A DNA stretch of 64,000 nucleotides from Paramecium sonneborni (taxonomy: Eukaryota > Ciliophora > Oligohymenophorea > Peniculida > Parameciidae), in assembly GCA_905182985.1 (NCBI GenBank), contig CAJJDN010000090.1, positions 355,526 through 419,525 of the forward strand. The letters are read 5' to 3'. Numbering within the stretch: position 1 is the stretch's first letter; the number at the start of each line of letters is the position of its first letter. Both the position numbers and the translations under genes were made by a program. This document shows, in pieces, positions 36,254-50,300 of the stretch. The notes beneath the pieces were generated by a model. That model ran no database searches and was not told where the DNA came from. It saw only the letters and a program-made list of their open reading frames with translations.

Positions 36254-38790
36254 TCAACTTAATAGCTTTTAAGCTTCTTCATAAAATTAATTATCCACTT
36301 ATAAAATATCATTTGACTTTTTCTTCAAAGACTCAGTATATATTTTAATCTGGTTTTATTCTTCCGTAAATTCATTTTATAGAATAATTGATCTAGTTTA
36401 ATTTTTTTAAATTTAAAGTAGATCAAAATCTTCTTATAACAAATTTGTAGGTCGAATAGATGAAAATCTAATTTATAATATAATATTAATACTTGTAAAA
36501 AGATGAAATAGTTGTAAAATTAGCAACTGCTGTGGATATATAGATTTATATTGGTAAAGACTTTGATTTTTTAAGAGTTTAACTAATTACATAAAACAGT
36601 TATAAAAATGTTTGAGGTAAATCTTCTAATAAAAATAATTAAAAATATGCTCTTACAAGATTACTCATGCATTTACCTGCATATTATGGAAAAAATATTT
36701 AGTAATTCCATTATTAGGAAATATACTAACATTAAAAGAAGCAATTTAATCAAGTAATGTTGAAATAGCAGCATTCAGACCTAAAAACTCCTCTAATATA
36801 TTCTGTTATGATTTTAGTTGATAATATTTTAGTTTAGATTTCTGACTGAATTAATTTTTTGGCAAGCTAAGAAAATAACATAAATAGAAAATATGATTAA
36901 GTTGTAACAGTAGTTATTAGAGCTATAATAAAAATGATATTCTCTTCGCAATTGAATGCATTCAAAATGAATATAACATCATTATAAAGATCAAATTTAA
37001 ATAGTTAAGCTGGTATTATCACTGCTATAATACTCAAACCCAAACCCATTTAGAGGAAGTTCATTCTTCACCTTTTCCTGTAATATAAGTAACACATTTT
37101 TTTAAAGTTGATATTATATTTTTAATTTTATTAATTGATTTTTTCTACAAATATTATCCATTCTTGAATTTTATAAAAATATTTTCTTCCTATTATAATG
37201 GAAGAATTTTATTTTATTAATTTTCTTGTTAATCATTTTCTCCAGAGTTCTCATCTACAAAATTTACTTACTTAATATTTAATCTATTTAAATGTGATGG
37301 AACAATCAACACAATTTTATAGAACAATATGAATTCTACTATAAAAGCTATAAAGGCAAAAGAATAATAAATGTATGATGCTGTTATGCTTGCTCCATTT
37401 TCACATAATTCTTAAGATCATTTTTAATTCTCAATATGATATGTAAAAACATATGTCCGATAAGAGTAATAAAAAAAAGACAAAATTTATAAGAGTTAAT
37501 ATAATAAAATATATTTAGTCTTAAGATAAAAATTTGTTCAATTACAAAACTTCATCATTTAAGATATATTTTTTTGTAGGATAAACAAAAAAATTAAAAA
37601 ATTTATAAAATAGTTATTTGAAAAACTTTCCAAAAGTTTTAAAATTATAAAAAGTTTCTCTTAGTAAATACCCAATTCCAATATTTAAAAATATCAAAAC
37701 TGCAACAAATAATAGAATTTTAAAATTATGATGCTTAATAAAGTATTGAATAGATAGCTTTTATGGCTTACAAACTTAAAGTATTTTTAATTCTTAATTT
37801 AGATGGTGGAAGTCTCCTAATTAGAAAAATAATTTGATCTTCATCATATCCTTATTTAAACATTTCTTCTATCAAATCATCATCTAAATAATATTCCATA
37901 TTAATTTAATCAATGCTTTTTGTTTTTGAATAAATGCTCTTCTATATATTGAAAACATCAAATTGAGTGAATTCCTCTAATTCTGATAATTTTGTCGGAA
38001 GTATGCTTATTCTAGAAATTTTGCATTCTGAACTCTTTAAGAAATTAAAAACTTAATCAGAAAAAATGACATTATATGGTAAGGGTTAAAATTTATGTTA
38101 TATTTGATTTTCTTAACTTAATTTAAATGAACATGGTCTAAAGTAAGATGACATCTTATCAAGAGTACTAAGACTTAATATTAATTATATTCTATCCTTT
38201 TAGATTTATTTTAATAAACTATTAATAATTTTCAAATAATGATCACAAAAATTTAAATGATAGAATGAATATTTTTAATTTAAAAATGCCCAATTTTTCA
38301 GTTTATCTAATATACAAATTAGTTGTAAACTATTGAAGATTATCTCCAAAACTTTAATAAATTGGTTATATATTTTAATATATATCCTTATAATTTATTT
38401 GATTAATTTTCTCTTCAGGAAAATCAGATAAATATTCTTAAATTAAATTTATCAACAAATCATTCTAACATATAAAGTATGCAAAGGCAATTTATAATTT
38501 TAAAATTTTCTTGCTCTTTATCTAATTATCTTGGCTATTTCATAAATAACAAACTAAGAATTAAAGTTATTAAATGATAAATCAAATTCATATAATTAAA
38601 CCAAAGGATGAAAAAAGAAATAAGTAAACAATTAAATCCATTCATGAATGCAGATATCTGCATCAATTACTGAAAACTTTAAATATTTGATATTGAAAAT
38701 AAAACCAGTTCTTTTATGTTAAAAATACATCTTTGCTTATGTAGTAATTGAATGACTTTTATAAATATTTATTAGTTTCCAAATAAACAT
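36254..38790 (-). CDS. polytopic membrane protein, frame structure unresolved
   Basis: Clearly coding blocks follow each other on the minus strand: FSVIDADICIHEWIQLFTYF, YLSDFPEEKINQINYKDIY, a long block LSQENQIQHKFQPLPYNV...YYLDDDLIEEMFKQGYDED, membrane segments (ILLFVAVLIFLNIGIGYLL, FIILTLINFVFFFITLIG), AFIAFIVEFILFYKIVLIV, a membrane pair LGLSIIAVIIPAQLF, the motif LLEDLPQTFLQLFYVI, and a charged end (YTESLKKKSNDILQVDNQ). Candidate introns of 20 and 25 nt fit some joins. At least three other changes of frame (near 37770, 37400 and 37050) have no intron of normal size. It is a real gene model with missing introns, a decaying gene, or a gene with retained short DNA insertions. Family and function are not recognised. 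Confidence 0.5.
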
Positions 38791-38936
38791 AATTAATTTA
38801 TTCCTCAATCCAGTTTAATCTAAGAATTATAAGATATAGATGAGATTTAAATTTAAATTAAGTTGAAATTCTAAATTCAATAGAAAATAATGCTAAATAA
38901 TTTTATATTGATTTTATAAATTATATTTATATAATA

Positions 38937-41602
38937 ATGCTTTAACCAAAATAATTGCATATACCTACGGTTCCGTAGATATAAGAAAATGAATATTCAA
39001 AATAATCATTTGAAGATAATGTCTTGAAAATTTAGAATGATTCATTGGCAACTAGATTGGACTATTTAAAAAAAACAATAAAAGAACAAAAATAAATAAT
39101 CACAGAATTAGTTGAGAGAGAAATAAGACATTAAAAATTTTTCAGTTTTTTGGAAATTGTATGGAGAGGGTTTCTTTAAAGAAGTTTGAGAATAGAAAGT
39201 ATTGTAAAGAAAAAAGGACTTTTGGAAAACAAATACTTGAATGCTTTTTAATATTTGGATGATGTAAGATAATAAAAATATATATTTAGATTTTTAATAG
39301 TCAATATTTACTTTGTAATAATATAGAAGGTCAATTCAAAAAATAAATAAGTCATAAATTTGAGTAATTTTTGAGAATAATAGAAAATATATATTTTGAA
39401 ATATCTCTAGAATATAGTGAATTTATGGATATGATTAAGGAGAGAACAAATTAATTATTAGATTTAGAAGAGTAGGATTATATGGCATATGTAAAAAAAT
39501 TAATAAGTACAAATAAAGATATAATGAAAAAGAATTAAGATATAGAATAAAATTTGAAATAGATATAAAAAATAAAGGAAAAAAAATTAAGTGATTTAGA
39601 TGGTTAAATAGGATTTTAAACAATTTATTAGTTATAATCTTTGATTGCAGATGGTAAGAAATAAAATGAAATTTTGAGTAGAAGATTAAGAATTTTGATG
39701 AATTATAATGAAAAATCTATAAATTAAAAATTGATTGAAGAAGAAGAAAATTATGAATGTATTTGTGGAGGAGTTTAAATGAGATAAATTGGATTCAATA
39801 ATCAATTAGATTTTGTTAGATAATCATATGATAATAGTGAAGATCGATAATTATAATTAACAAAATTGGATAGAAAAAATTAATTATAAAATAATTTTAT
39901 TAATTCAATTTAATAATTATTATTAAAAACATTAAAGAGTAAATAATTAAAAATCACAGCTATTGAAGATGATTAAATTAATGTTACATTTTCTTAATCT
40001 GAGATTAAAGATTTAGAATAAATTTTAAATACCTATTAGATATTATAAACATAAAATAAAAAATACTAATAATAAGTAACATCATAATTAGTGAAAATTA
40101 AAGAATTAGAAATTAATAATGAATATAGAGAAGATCAATTTGTGGAATCTGAAACTTTTAGTATTTTACAATCTCAAAATATGAATTTAATTGATGCAAA
40201 TTCTTAATTAACTCAATAATTGTAAAATTTATAAACTTAGTATTAAGAATTAACAAATTCAAAATAATTTGATATAAATTAATTGAAAAATCTTTATGAA
40301 ATTGAAATTTAGAAATTGACAAGTGAAATTTGTTAATTTAAGAAATTTTAAAATGATTAATAATTTGGAATTAGAAATGTATATCATGAATGTGAGAGAT
40401 ACAATTAAAATTTGAAAGAGAGATATGATTAAGCTTAAAAGATAATAGATGCTCAAAGTGGTGAAAATAATGTATTAAAGTCGGCTAATAAAGAGTTGAG
40501 AAATACTTTGGATGAATTAACAAAGTAATAATAAGAACTTTAAAATAAATAAAATGAGCTTGAAATGGTATATATATATATATGAAATTGATAGAAAAAT
40601 GTTCTAATAATGGCTAGAATTCCAGGAGAATTTAATATTGATTAAATAACCTTTAGACATAATAAACATAAAGAATACATATAAGAAACATTATAAATTA
40701 TAAATAGACATTAACCATAATTTAAAGAGAAATTTTAAGAATTAATTGGTTATATAAAAACTAGAGATTAAAGAATTGATTAGTTTGAAAAAGAAATAAG
40801 CAAAAAGGATAAATAAATTTAAGATTAAAAAAGACATTTATAAATGATGATGGATGAAACTGATTATAATTCTAAAATATATGAAGAAGTTATGGCTAAA
40901 TCTAAAATGATTGAATAATAATTATCAATCAAAGAAAAAAATGAGGCTGTTTTAATCCAAGATAAATAAGCTGAAAAAACCAAATTTGAAAATGAAAGAA
41001 TTTAATTCAAAGAAAAAGAAAGATAATAATAAGAATTAATTAATTAGTTATAATAATAAAGAAATAATTAAACCTAATTGATTTAAAAATACTCTTAAGA
41101 GAAATATTAAGTTGATTAAAATCATGGAGAATTAGTTAAATAATTAGAATTATATAAATCATAATATGAAAAATTATTGTCAGAATAAAGTACTATTAAA
41201 ATTGAAAGAGACTGTTATTTTTAAAAGATTTAAAAATCAAAATTAATTAATGAGGAATCTTTACTTGAAATAGATAAATTAAAATAAAAGATTATTGAAT
41301 TAGAAATTAATATTGAATCTTAATAGTCCTTACTAGATAATCCTGCATAATTAGAATAAATAAAAGGATATCTTATTTTAAAGAAAGATGATTCACTTTT
41401 AGAATAGTCATAAATGTAAAAAGTTAAAACCACTGCATGTTGTAGTGATTGCAAAACACAATTAAAAGAAGTAATCATATAAAAATGTATGCATATGCTT
41501 TGCAAATCATGTGGGGAAATTGCTTAATTAAAGGAGTCTTGCCCAATTTGTAAAATCAGTATAAATATCATTGATATATGGGCAACAAAAGTGTAGGAAT
41601 GA
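38937..41602 (+). CDS. Bre1-type E3 ubiquitin ligase (histone H2B ubiquitination)
   Basis: 870 residues, introns of 26 and 27 nt. It is coiled coil from end to end (for example KIQNDSLATRLDYLKK, QQLLKTLKSKQLKITA) and closes with a C-terminal RING: CCSDCKTQLKEVIIQKC, MHMLCKSCGE and CPICKISINIIDIW. The C-x2-C ... C-x-H-x2-C-x2-C ... CP-x-C spacing and its position at the very end are those of Bre1/RNF20/RNF40, which with Rad6 ubiquitinate histone H2B during transcription. The neighbouring genes give no further clue. Start ATG 38937-38939 (MLQPKQLHIPTVPQ). Orthology rests on architecture and RING pattern, so Bre1-like is the safe name. Confidence 0.8.
40570..40596 (+). other. 27-nt intron containing a (TA)n run
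   Basis: GTATATATATATATATGAAA...GATAG. The dinucleotide run fills most of the intron of the Bre1-like gene, between codons EM and KN. Length changes here would alter the intron within the narrow size range tolerated in Paramecium. Confidence 0.7.
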
Positions 41603-41866
41603 AAAATAGAGTATTAATTATTCAAATTTTTATTTTAAATATCTATTTCACTGTATTTAATTTTACTTTAAATTTTTGTAAACTACAAGAAAAGCTTAAC
41701 GAACAATCTTAATTTTATATTTTACAATTCTAAAAAATTATAATAATCAAATTATCATAATTTATTCCAAAACGTATTTTGTTTTGCCATTTACTGACGT
41801 TCTCGTTCTTTAAATTAATTCATAAAAAGATGTTTGCAAAATTGCATTAAATTATTAAATAAATTT

Positions 41867-44800
41867 ATGAATTAAACATCTTCAAGAGAATATGGAAATT
41901 TGTAAAGATCATATTCATCAAGAATATAATCCAATTCTACCTTCAAAGCAAATTCACAATTAAATCAATAAATGCCTTTAAATGAATTTATTATGCAATA
42001 TCCATGTTAACCAAAAGACTCAATTATATTTGATATGAATGGATTTGAACTTGATATAAAAGAACCTTAAAACTTAGATTCTTATTCAAATAGAAGTAAA
42101 TAGTAAAATTCTTAATAAATGATTATTTTGGCAGTATGTCATTCAAATTTATTTAGGAAAGAAGAAAAATTACATCTCCGTCTTTGAAAAAAAGAAAGAA
42201 AAAAATTAAAATGGAATAAATTATCTAAAAATTCATTGAAAAAATAAAGATTAGCAATAATTTATATATTAAGCAACCTTATGTTAATACACTTCTACAA
42301 ACATATTCAAGTCCATTTAATAAAGAAAATGGAAAAAATTAAAACATTATAAATAAAATAAAATAATCAATAAAGTTCCCTATTGCAAGTTAATGTAAAT
42401 TTAGATTGTTTTAGAAACTATTCATGTAAGTCCTTTATCTTACTACTATTATTTTTTCTCCTTTAATATTAATCTATCCAAGTAATAGCGTAATTAAAGC
42501 ATTATTATTTGTTTAATTAACCTTATTAATAATTAACTCTATTATAAATTTGAACACATGTTATTACAAAAATGGAGAAGAGATAACATAAATAGCATCG
42601 ATTTAATTGAATTATATAAGAAGATATGGTTTATAAGATTTATTGTTATTTCTATCCTTTATCTTTGTATTATAATTTTGTGAAACGAATTCACAAATTT
42701 CGATTATTGCTTTAATTATATTGAATCTTTTAATAGTGAAATTGATAAAATTAAATACATTGATATCATTAAAATGCGGTCTTATGTTGGGTCAATAATT
42801 TATTAAAGCACTATCATATTGTCATATATTTGCATTAATTTCTATTTCTTTTAAAGATGAAATCAGTTTTGAGCCAATAAGTATGTAGAGTAAGACTTAT
42901 TTGAGTTATCTGCATATATATATTAATGAATATTTGACAATATCTAGTACATTAGAAAATGAAACTAATTTTTAATTATTATTAGCATTACTAGTTTAAC
43001 TAATTTTCACAATTAATAGAATTAATTTAATTTTAGATATCTTATTCTTTTTTAATTAGAACATTCATGTGTATCTTTTAAAAAAAAACTATTTAGATTT
43101 AAAAGCTTATCTTAAAAATCATAAGGTGGAATAAAATTTGATGAAAAGAGCACTTAGTAATTATAAATTTGAGATGAAAAAGGATTTTTAATAATAAAAT
43201 TTTATGATGGATTCTAAATCTATAAAATATGTAGATTATGAGATTTAGAAGGCTGTTTAAAACACTGTGAATGCCAAATATTTTAAGAAAATTTAAGTAT
43301 TTTCTTAATTTTCATAAAATATTTAAGAGAAATTGGTAGAAAATATGTAATTATAATATTTTTAACCAAATGAAATAATATTGAAATAAAATTGCAGAGA
43401 TGATGATTCTTTGTATTTAATTAAAAAAGGTTAAATAAAAGTATGCTATTAGAGTGGTAATAAAAAATAATTTGGAATAAAATCTTTAGGAGAAATGTAA
43501 ACATTTGGTGAAGTATCTTTTTTTACAGGATTACCTAGAACAAGTACAATTGTAAGTCTAGGTCCAGTAGAAACGTATAAAATTCGAAGAAATGATTTTT
43601 TAGAAGCTATAAGAAATAATCGTTAAGATTTGGTAAATTTATTAATTAAAATAGGAAATAGCATCTTTTATGAAAGATTAGATTCTTTAAAATAATAAAT
43701 ATGGTTTAATAGGATTAAAATGTTTTTGTTGTAAATCAAAAGAACATTTAATTTTTTAATGTGACAAACTTCATTATAAACCAGACAAAGAGAAAATTAT
43801 AAGTTAATATTAATATAATCATCATTAATTAAGAAGAAAATGTAATTTAATAATCTTTATAAATAGATAAACGAAATCATAAAAGGACAACTAATAGTAG
43901 ATAATATCTATTTTAAATAGGAATGGCAGGAGAGGAGTATCAAGAAAATAATTTTTTTGCAAATTAATCAGAAATATTAAAAGATTTGACATAAAATTAT
44001 AATTACTAATCGTCTACTAATATCTAATAAAATTAATCATTACCAATGCCATTTATTCCAAGTAGAGAAAGAATAAAATCACTAGATAAAAATAGTAGTA
44101 TATTGATAAGTGAATTGGATGATATAAGAGAATAATTTTAAGAATTGGATCCTATGATTTATAGAAAGGATAAAGCTTTATTCTCTTAAAATAATAATTT
44201 TCCTATAAAAGAAGTTATATAGGAACTTGATGGAGAAGATTAGAGTTCATATTCGGGAGATATACCATAAGAAATTGGTTTTGCTCTATTACAATAACCT
44301 AAAGATAAACTGAAGTAAAATAATAATTTACTAACTATTCCAACAGATAAAGATAAACTATAAGAAATGTTTATATTTAATTCTATTAGTCAACCTTAAT
44401 TAATTAATAATAGTTGTTTATTACCTAATTCTTAAGAAATGAAAAACTCAAAATAAAGCAGAAAATCTTAAAGTTAAACTTTGCTTCATGTCTAATAAAA
44501 TGAGATTAATAAAAAACATGATAATTTAAGATCTTCAGGTAAAATAACTCATTATGATGATTTCGATTTAAATCCATCTGATCGATCTTCTCCATTAATG
44601 ATAAAGAAAAATAAAAGTCCATAACAAAATAAAATCAAAATTGAAGATAGCCCTTAAATATTCATAGACTTAAATAATTCTGTAATTTAGATTGTTAAAT
44701 TTAGAGTCATTTTTTCTGTTTAGATGATTATGAAGAACTAGATAAAGCATAAAATTACTTTTATTATTATCCCTATTATAATCCTGAATTTATTATCAAC

Positions 44801-44935
44801 TCGTAATTATATTATTATGATATTAGATATAACAATTTTAAAATATACAGGATCTAAAATTTTTTTAAAAAGAGTCCATATACTGTAAGCTTTGTCATAA
44901 GTGATAAAATTAAATAAAAAGCGATAATTTAATGA
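41867..44935 (+). CDS. cyclic-nucleotide-binding-domain ion channel-like protein
   Basis: 989 residues; introns of 23, 22, 31 and 23 nt. Membrane segments span about 42430-43050 (LYLTTIIFSPLILIYPS, LLLFLSFIFVLQF, IIALIILNLLIVKLIKLN). The CNBD is complete: YFQPNEIILKQNCRDDDSLY, then SLGEMQTFGEVSFFTGLPRT with the phosphate-binding GE...R/T signature. Directly after it comes LKCFCCKSKEHLIFQCDK, a C-x2-C-x4-H-x4-C zinc-knuckle pattern. The C-terminal 300 residues are Gln/Asn/Ser-rich. I see no canonical GYGD pore, so it may be a degenerate or non-selective channel of the CNG/HCN-like family that is very large in Paramecium. It would sit in the plasma or ciliary membrane. Confidence 0.8.
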
Positions 44936-45085
44936 TTAGAGTCTTTTCATAAATTATTAAGTCAATTATTTTAGTTTTTAATTAAATCATTAATATTCAT
45001 TTAAGAATAACAACTAAAAGAATGTTAAAAATTAAATAAAATATAAATTATTCACTATTGTTTAAAAAGATAAATCTTTCGAATA

Positions 45086-47157
45086 TCAAAGCTTTTATAA
45101 GATCACTCCCTAAATTAAAAATTATTAATTTACTTTTTATAATTTTTTGAAAGGAGAATAATCAAATTTAGATGATTTAGAATTTTAATATTGACTTTTA
45201 GATCTTTCATTCATTCTTTGGGTATTCACATTATCTAAAAATGCATCAACTCTTAACTTTATTTTATGTAAATTTGGGTCAAAATAAAATCTTTACATAT
45301 TTTTTTATATTTTTTTATGTTTCATAAATGATTCTTAAAATTTCTCTTATTTTAAATCTGATTAACTTTACATTTATTAAAATATCATACATTCCTATCA
45401 ATTTATTATGTAATCTTAAATTCTCACTTTCAATTCTAAGTTTTCGTTCTTTCAATTCTCTTCTTCCTCTTGGTGTTCCACATTAACTGGGAGGCTAAAG
45501 ATCAAAATTATACTATTAATTACAGTGGGAGACCGATTACTAATTTTTACTAACCTTGCTAAAATTTAATTATTTTATTCCTAAATAGTTTGCCATTTCA
45601 TAAGCTCCCTTTTTCTATTATTTAAAAACTAAGTTTTCTTAACTTATTCATAGATTCTTGAATCTCTAGGTGGTGTAAGTTTTCGTTATTATACCATTCT
45701 TTTTTAATGTGCTTCATATTCTCTGAATTTATTAAAATAATTACTGTCTACTAAGCCATATTTAATTAAGCTCTAAATAACCCTTTTGAAAATTTCTCAT
45801 TTATATATTATAATAAATTTTAATATTTAATCACATTGAAGGTTATTAAATCACTATACCTTTCTTTTAAAGAACTGATAACTACTCTTTTAAAACATTT
45901 GTTAACATCATAGTTTCCAAAAGAACTTTTTTTAATTCAGATTATCTTTCTTTTTTGTTAATTACTTTTGATTAATGTTAGTTTTAGGATTCTTATTGAA
46001 TCTCATCTTTTTAAGTTCCAAAATGTTATAAACTTTTTTAACTTTTTTTATTTTCTGAAAGTACTTCCCAAATTTTTAAATTTCTTCTTTCATTATATTT
46101 ATTTTTAATCATATTATATTCTCTTTAAAATTCTTCAAGAGTCATGTCTTTATTGAATCTATCCAATTCATACATATGAACTTTGAGATTTCCTTATGCA
46201 GATTTATATGCACGGTAAGTGATTTTACTTTCCAGTAATTATGATAATTCATTTGCTTCTCCCATTTTAATAAGCATTTCATATTCATATTCATTTTTCC
46301 CTTTAGATATAGTTAATTAAAGTAAACGATCCATTTCTTTTTCTCTCTCTTTAGCTTTTTATAAATAATATTTAGAAAGATTTTAAACAGGTCTTTCTTC
46401 ACCACTAAAAAGATATTCAATTAGAATACATTTTAAATTCTGTAAAACCTGATTGTTTACTCTTATAAGAGATTCCACTAATAGGTCTAAAATCTTTAGG
46501 ACCAGTTCTTGTTGCTGAAGCAGATTATGGTTTACTTTTCTTTTAAGCTGAGAATTTTCTTTTGCTTGCTTATGCTAAATGTAATGCTTTTTCTTTAATA
46601 AATTCAAGCATTGTATCTGTATAATATAATTTAATTAAATACTTTCATTAGAATTCCAAGCTTGTACTTTTTTACATATATTTTCTATTGTGATTTTTCC
46701 AAATTCATTTTCTAAATCACTCAATATTTGATTAATTTCTTCTTATGTAAAAGTAAAACCTAATTAAATTAGGAAATATGGAAACCTGCCTAACCAAGAA
46801 ATGATACAAACTCTTCTGGAGAGGCATTAACTGAATCTGACTTCCAAAATTATTCAATTTTAATATTGTTATATGTAACTAACTAGTTGAATTTTTATAA
46901 AGCAACAGAGATTGGTATTGGATTATCATTTAAACTTTATTTTTTCTAATTAAATTTTGAACTTTCAGGTCTTCCATGTTTAGATTCAGGTCTTTTATCT
47001 TATTTTTTTGGAAGCATTTATTACTAAATATTATATGATTATAGTAACTTCATATTATTTCTTCCAAGTTTCTTCAAATTTGTCATCATCACTTCCATCA
47101 TCTTCAACGAAGTTCTAAAGTATTTAAAATAAGAAATACATCTTAATCTTCATCCAT
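45086..47157 (-). CDS. ciliary protein, CFAP97/Hemingway-like
   Basis: About 599 residues with up to nine introns. The N-terminus is acidic (MDEDQDNFVEDDGSDDKFEE). A helical, EF-hand-like region follows (EEFVSFLGQAGFTFTQEEINQIL). The middle is charged coiled coil (YLQKAKEREKEMDRLLQL). The block YEAHQKRMVQQRKLTPPRD...IQEQNNQILARLVKISNRSPTPP resembles the CFAP97/Hemingway motif, in which HxxxV, PPRxY and IERDNRxLLxKMxxI are typical. CFAP97 proteins act in cilia and flagella. One interruption (45796-45859) is 64 nt, far longer than other introns here. The start at 47155-47157 is joined by two normal 25-nt introns. Confidence 0.68.
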
Positions 47158-47324
47158 TTTGAATTAAAATTATAATTAATATAAATTATGCCTAGTCTAA
47201 ATATTAATATTGATTTATGAATACTTGATGATTCTAACATTTATATTTTATATCATTTTTAAATTGAAAAGTATTTAACTTATTCAAGTGAGTAAATTAT
47301 GATGTTATATAAGAAATAAATTTA

Positions 47325-50300
47325 ATGAATAATCTTAGATATGGCTAAATTGTTAGAATTTAAGGAGATTATGGAATGATTGTTACTAAAGGGTATAGTT
47401 ATCAATTAATAATCTTAGATACACTCAAACAAATGTTTATTATATGACATATACAAATTTGGCCAAGATTAGTAATTATCGGGAGTCTTTGTTCTAAGTA
47501 CTTCCAAAAGGGAGTTTTGAGATTCATGATGAATTTATGAAATCTCATAAAAAGTAAGTACTTAAGATTAATAAATTAGAGCAAACCAAGATTTGCTTGA
47601 TTAACGAATGAAAACAGAGTTGAATTAATATAATTCATTTGTAGAAACTAAGATTGATGAGGAAGTTCTGTTTGGTTAAGAGATAGTTTTGAGACATTTT
47701 GATTCTGAACATTTTTTAGTTGGATCTTACAAATGTTCAGAATAGTCCATGGAAGCATTTTAGGTAAGTTTGAGTAGTAAGCCATCAAGTTAAGCATTAT
47801 TTAGAATAGAAGCATATTAAACATATCAGAAAGACGGATAATAAATATATTTTGATGAACCTTTTTTATTGGTGAATACAAAGCAATAATTTTGTTTAGA
47901 TTTTATTGAAAAACCAATATAATGGTTAGATGATGAGAATTGTTTAGCATATATTAAGCGATTAAATGATGTGCAAAGACATTAGGTTATTATTACACAC
48001 AACAGTAAGACAAGTTGGAAAATGAAGTTATTTATGCGAAATGATTAAAGAATTGAAAAGAAATCAATCAGGAATAATGAATTAATATATTTATAATATA
48101 CTGAAGATGGAACCTATTTGAATGGAGAATAGTAGATTGTTTCTTTATAATAAGCAGGAGTGCATATTCCTTTAACAGCTATTTGGGAATTGTAAGTATT
48201 ATAACCTTAAACTGAAAATAAACGAATTATGCCCTAGTTAATCAAAGAGAATTCAAGAGGATCAATGTTGTAAAATAATTTAGATTTCTTGAAAGATTTT
48301 TCTAGAGTTGCTTCAAGATAGAAAAGTGTTGTTGAATAATAATAATAATAATAAGCTTAATCATAAGTGAATAAGAAAACTTTTTAGTAAGAATTCATTC
48401 TTAGAAATTATATTTCTGGTAAAGTACTTACTTCTAGGAATCAGTAACCTTAATTGCATGATTATATTTAAGATTCTAATTAAGCTGTTGAGATTGTACT
48501 TGCAAAATAAGGTTAATAAGATATAATTGAAAATTCTTATATATAATTGTCTGTTGATAAGGAGATATTGTAAAATGTTGAAATAGTAGATTAATGGAAT
48601 GATAGTATTAAAGAGAATGAGGAAGTTGAGAGTACTGTTATCAAGAAATAGTTATCATTTGAAGATAAAGAACATTAACATGCATTTTAAATTAAAAAAG
48701 TAAAAGGAAATATAAAAAATAATCTCATGTTTGTTTTGTCAGCTTAAGAAGTGTTATTTTAATTCGTTTTGATTTTGAATAAGTAAGTTGATATTATTTG
48801 GAAATTGATCCATATTTAATAATTATAATAGGTAGTAGAAGTTATTTAGTAATTGATTTAATTTTTGTAATTAGAAGTAGCTAATCGTTAATAATGTATT
48901 AAAGAAACCTATATAATTGATATGGCTATGAAAATATTAGTGCCTATTTATGAAAAGAAATTATATGCTACTGATGTTAAGAATTTACAGAAAAAAATGA
49001 AGAAAATATTTAAATTAACATATCAATTAATAAAAGAATTAACATAAAATAATAAATAACTTAAATAAGATATGGGAAAGTATTTGAAAGATTTCTTAGA
49101 ATAAGCTATGGATGATGAAGCAAGAGCTTAAGATAGTTTAAAAGAATTATTGGAGGATAATTATGAATCTATTTAAAAGTTTGTTACTGATGATCATATT
49201 TAAAAAGTATTTGAAAAAATGAAATAAAATCCTAATGAAAAATATTTATCTATTTTAAGTAGTATTTGTGTCTGTAAAGGCAGAGCTATTTTGAAGAATT
49301 AGATTTTAATTTTAAAATTAGTATTTCAAAGTAATGAATTATTGAATTTTAAATTTAGATTAAATTCAAAAAATAAAGTTGAAGTTCTTTGTAGAATTAA
49401 TAAATTAAAACCAATGTGGAGAAGGATTCGTTAAATCTATTAGGAAAGTTAAGAATAAGATTAATTATAAACTTGGAATTATTTTTAAGGATATTTTAAT
49501 CTTTTAGGAGATGTATGTTATAACAGAAATAAATTGGCATAAGATTTTGTAAAAGAAAACATTTCAATATCTATTTTATTAGCATTAGTAGAAGATAACC
49601 ATTCTTAATCTATAAATACATTTGAATCATATCTAAAAGTTATTCATCTTGCATTTGTAGATACACCTGGTTATTAAACACTTGTAATTAGTAAAGTTAT
49701 AGATTGGGAAGACAATGAATCTATTTAAATAGAAAAGAGAATGTCAATGAGAAGAATCAGTAGTTTTGGAGGATAAAATAATCATATTGCATCTTAATAT
49801 GTTAGTGATCTTAATAATATAATTAAGTATGTCTAATAATTTATTGCTAAATTTACTCATTTTACTTATGATCAAAAATATAATTAGACATTGCAAAGAG
49901 TTTTAATGATTATCAAAACATTACTTACAATGAATTTGGAAATTGATACAATGCAATTATTGTAAGATTTACTAAGAATTTGTTCATGTCAAAAAGATTT
50001 CCAAAATTTAGAGTAATAAAAAGGGGAAGAGACTATTAAAAAAGCTAAACATAGAATGACTAAAGTATCATCAGAAAATAAACCAATTATGGAATGTAAA
50101 ATGTTAGCTTCTAATATTATTTTAAATATTCTTGATCTTGAAAATGACATTAGAATTAATTAAATGGTTGCCTACTTTAGAAGTAAGAGAGAAAGTGAAT
50201 ATACAAATGAATCTGCAAATAATTCACCTCCTAAAAAAGGTTTAATTAGTGGTATGGTGGATTTTGTTAATAGATTTTCTATTAAATCAACTGAAGAATA

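Noticed and set aside
48342..48365. (TAA)n microsatellite as a mobile or CRISPR-like repeat
   Set aside because: It encodes a Gln tract inside the Ca2+-release channel; no spacers or flanking duplications.
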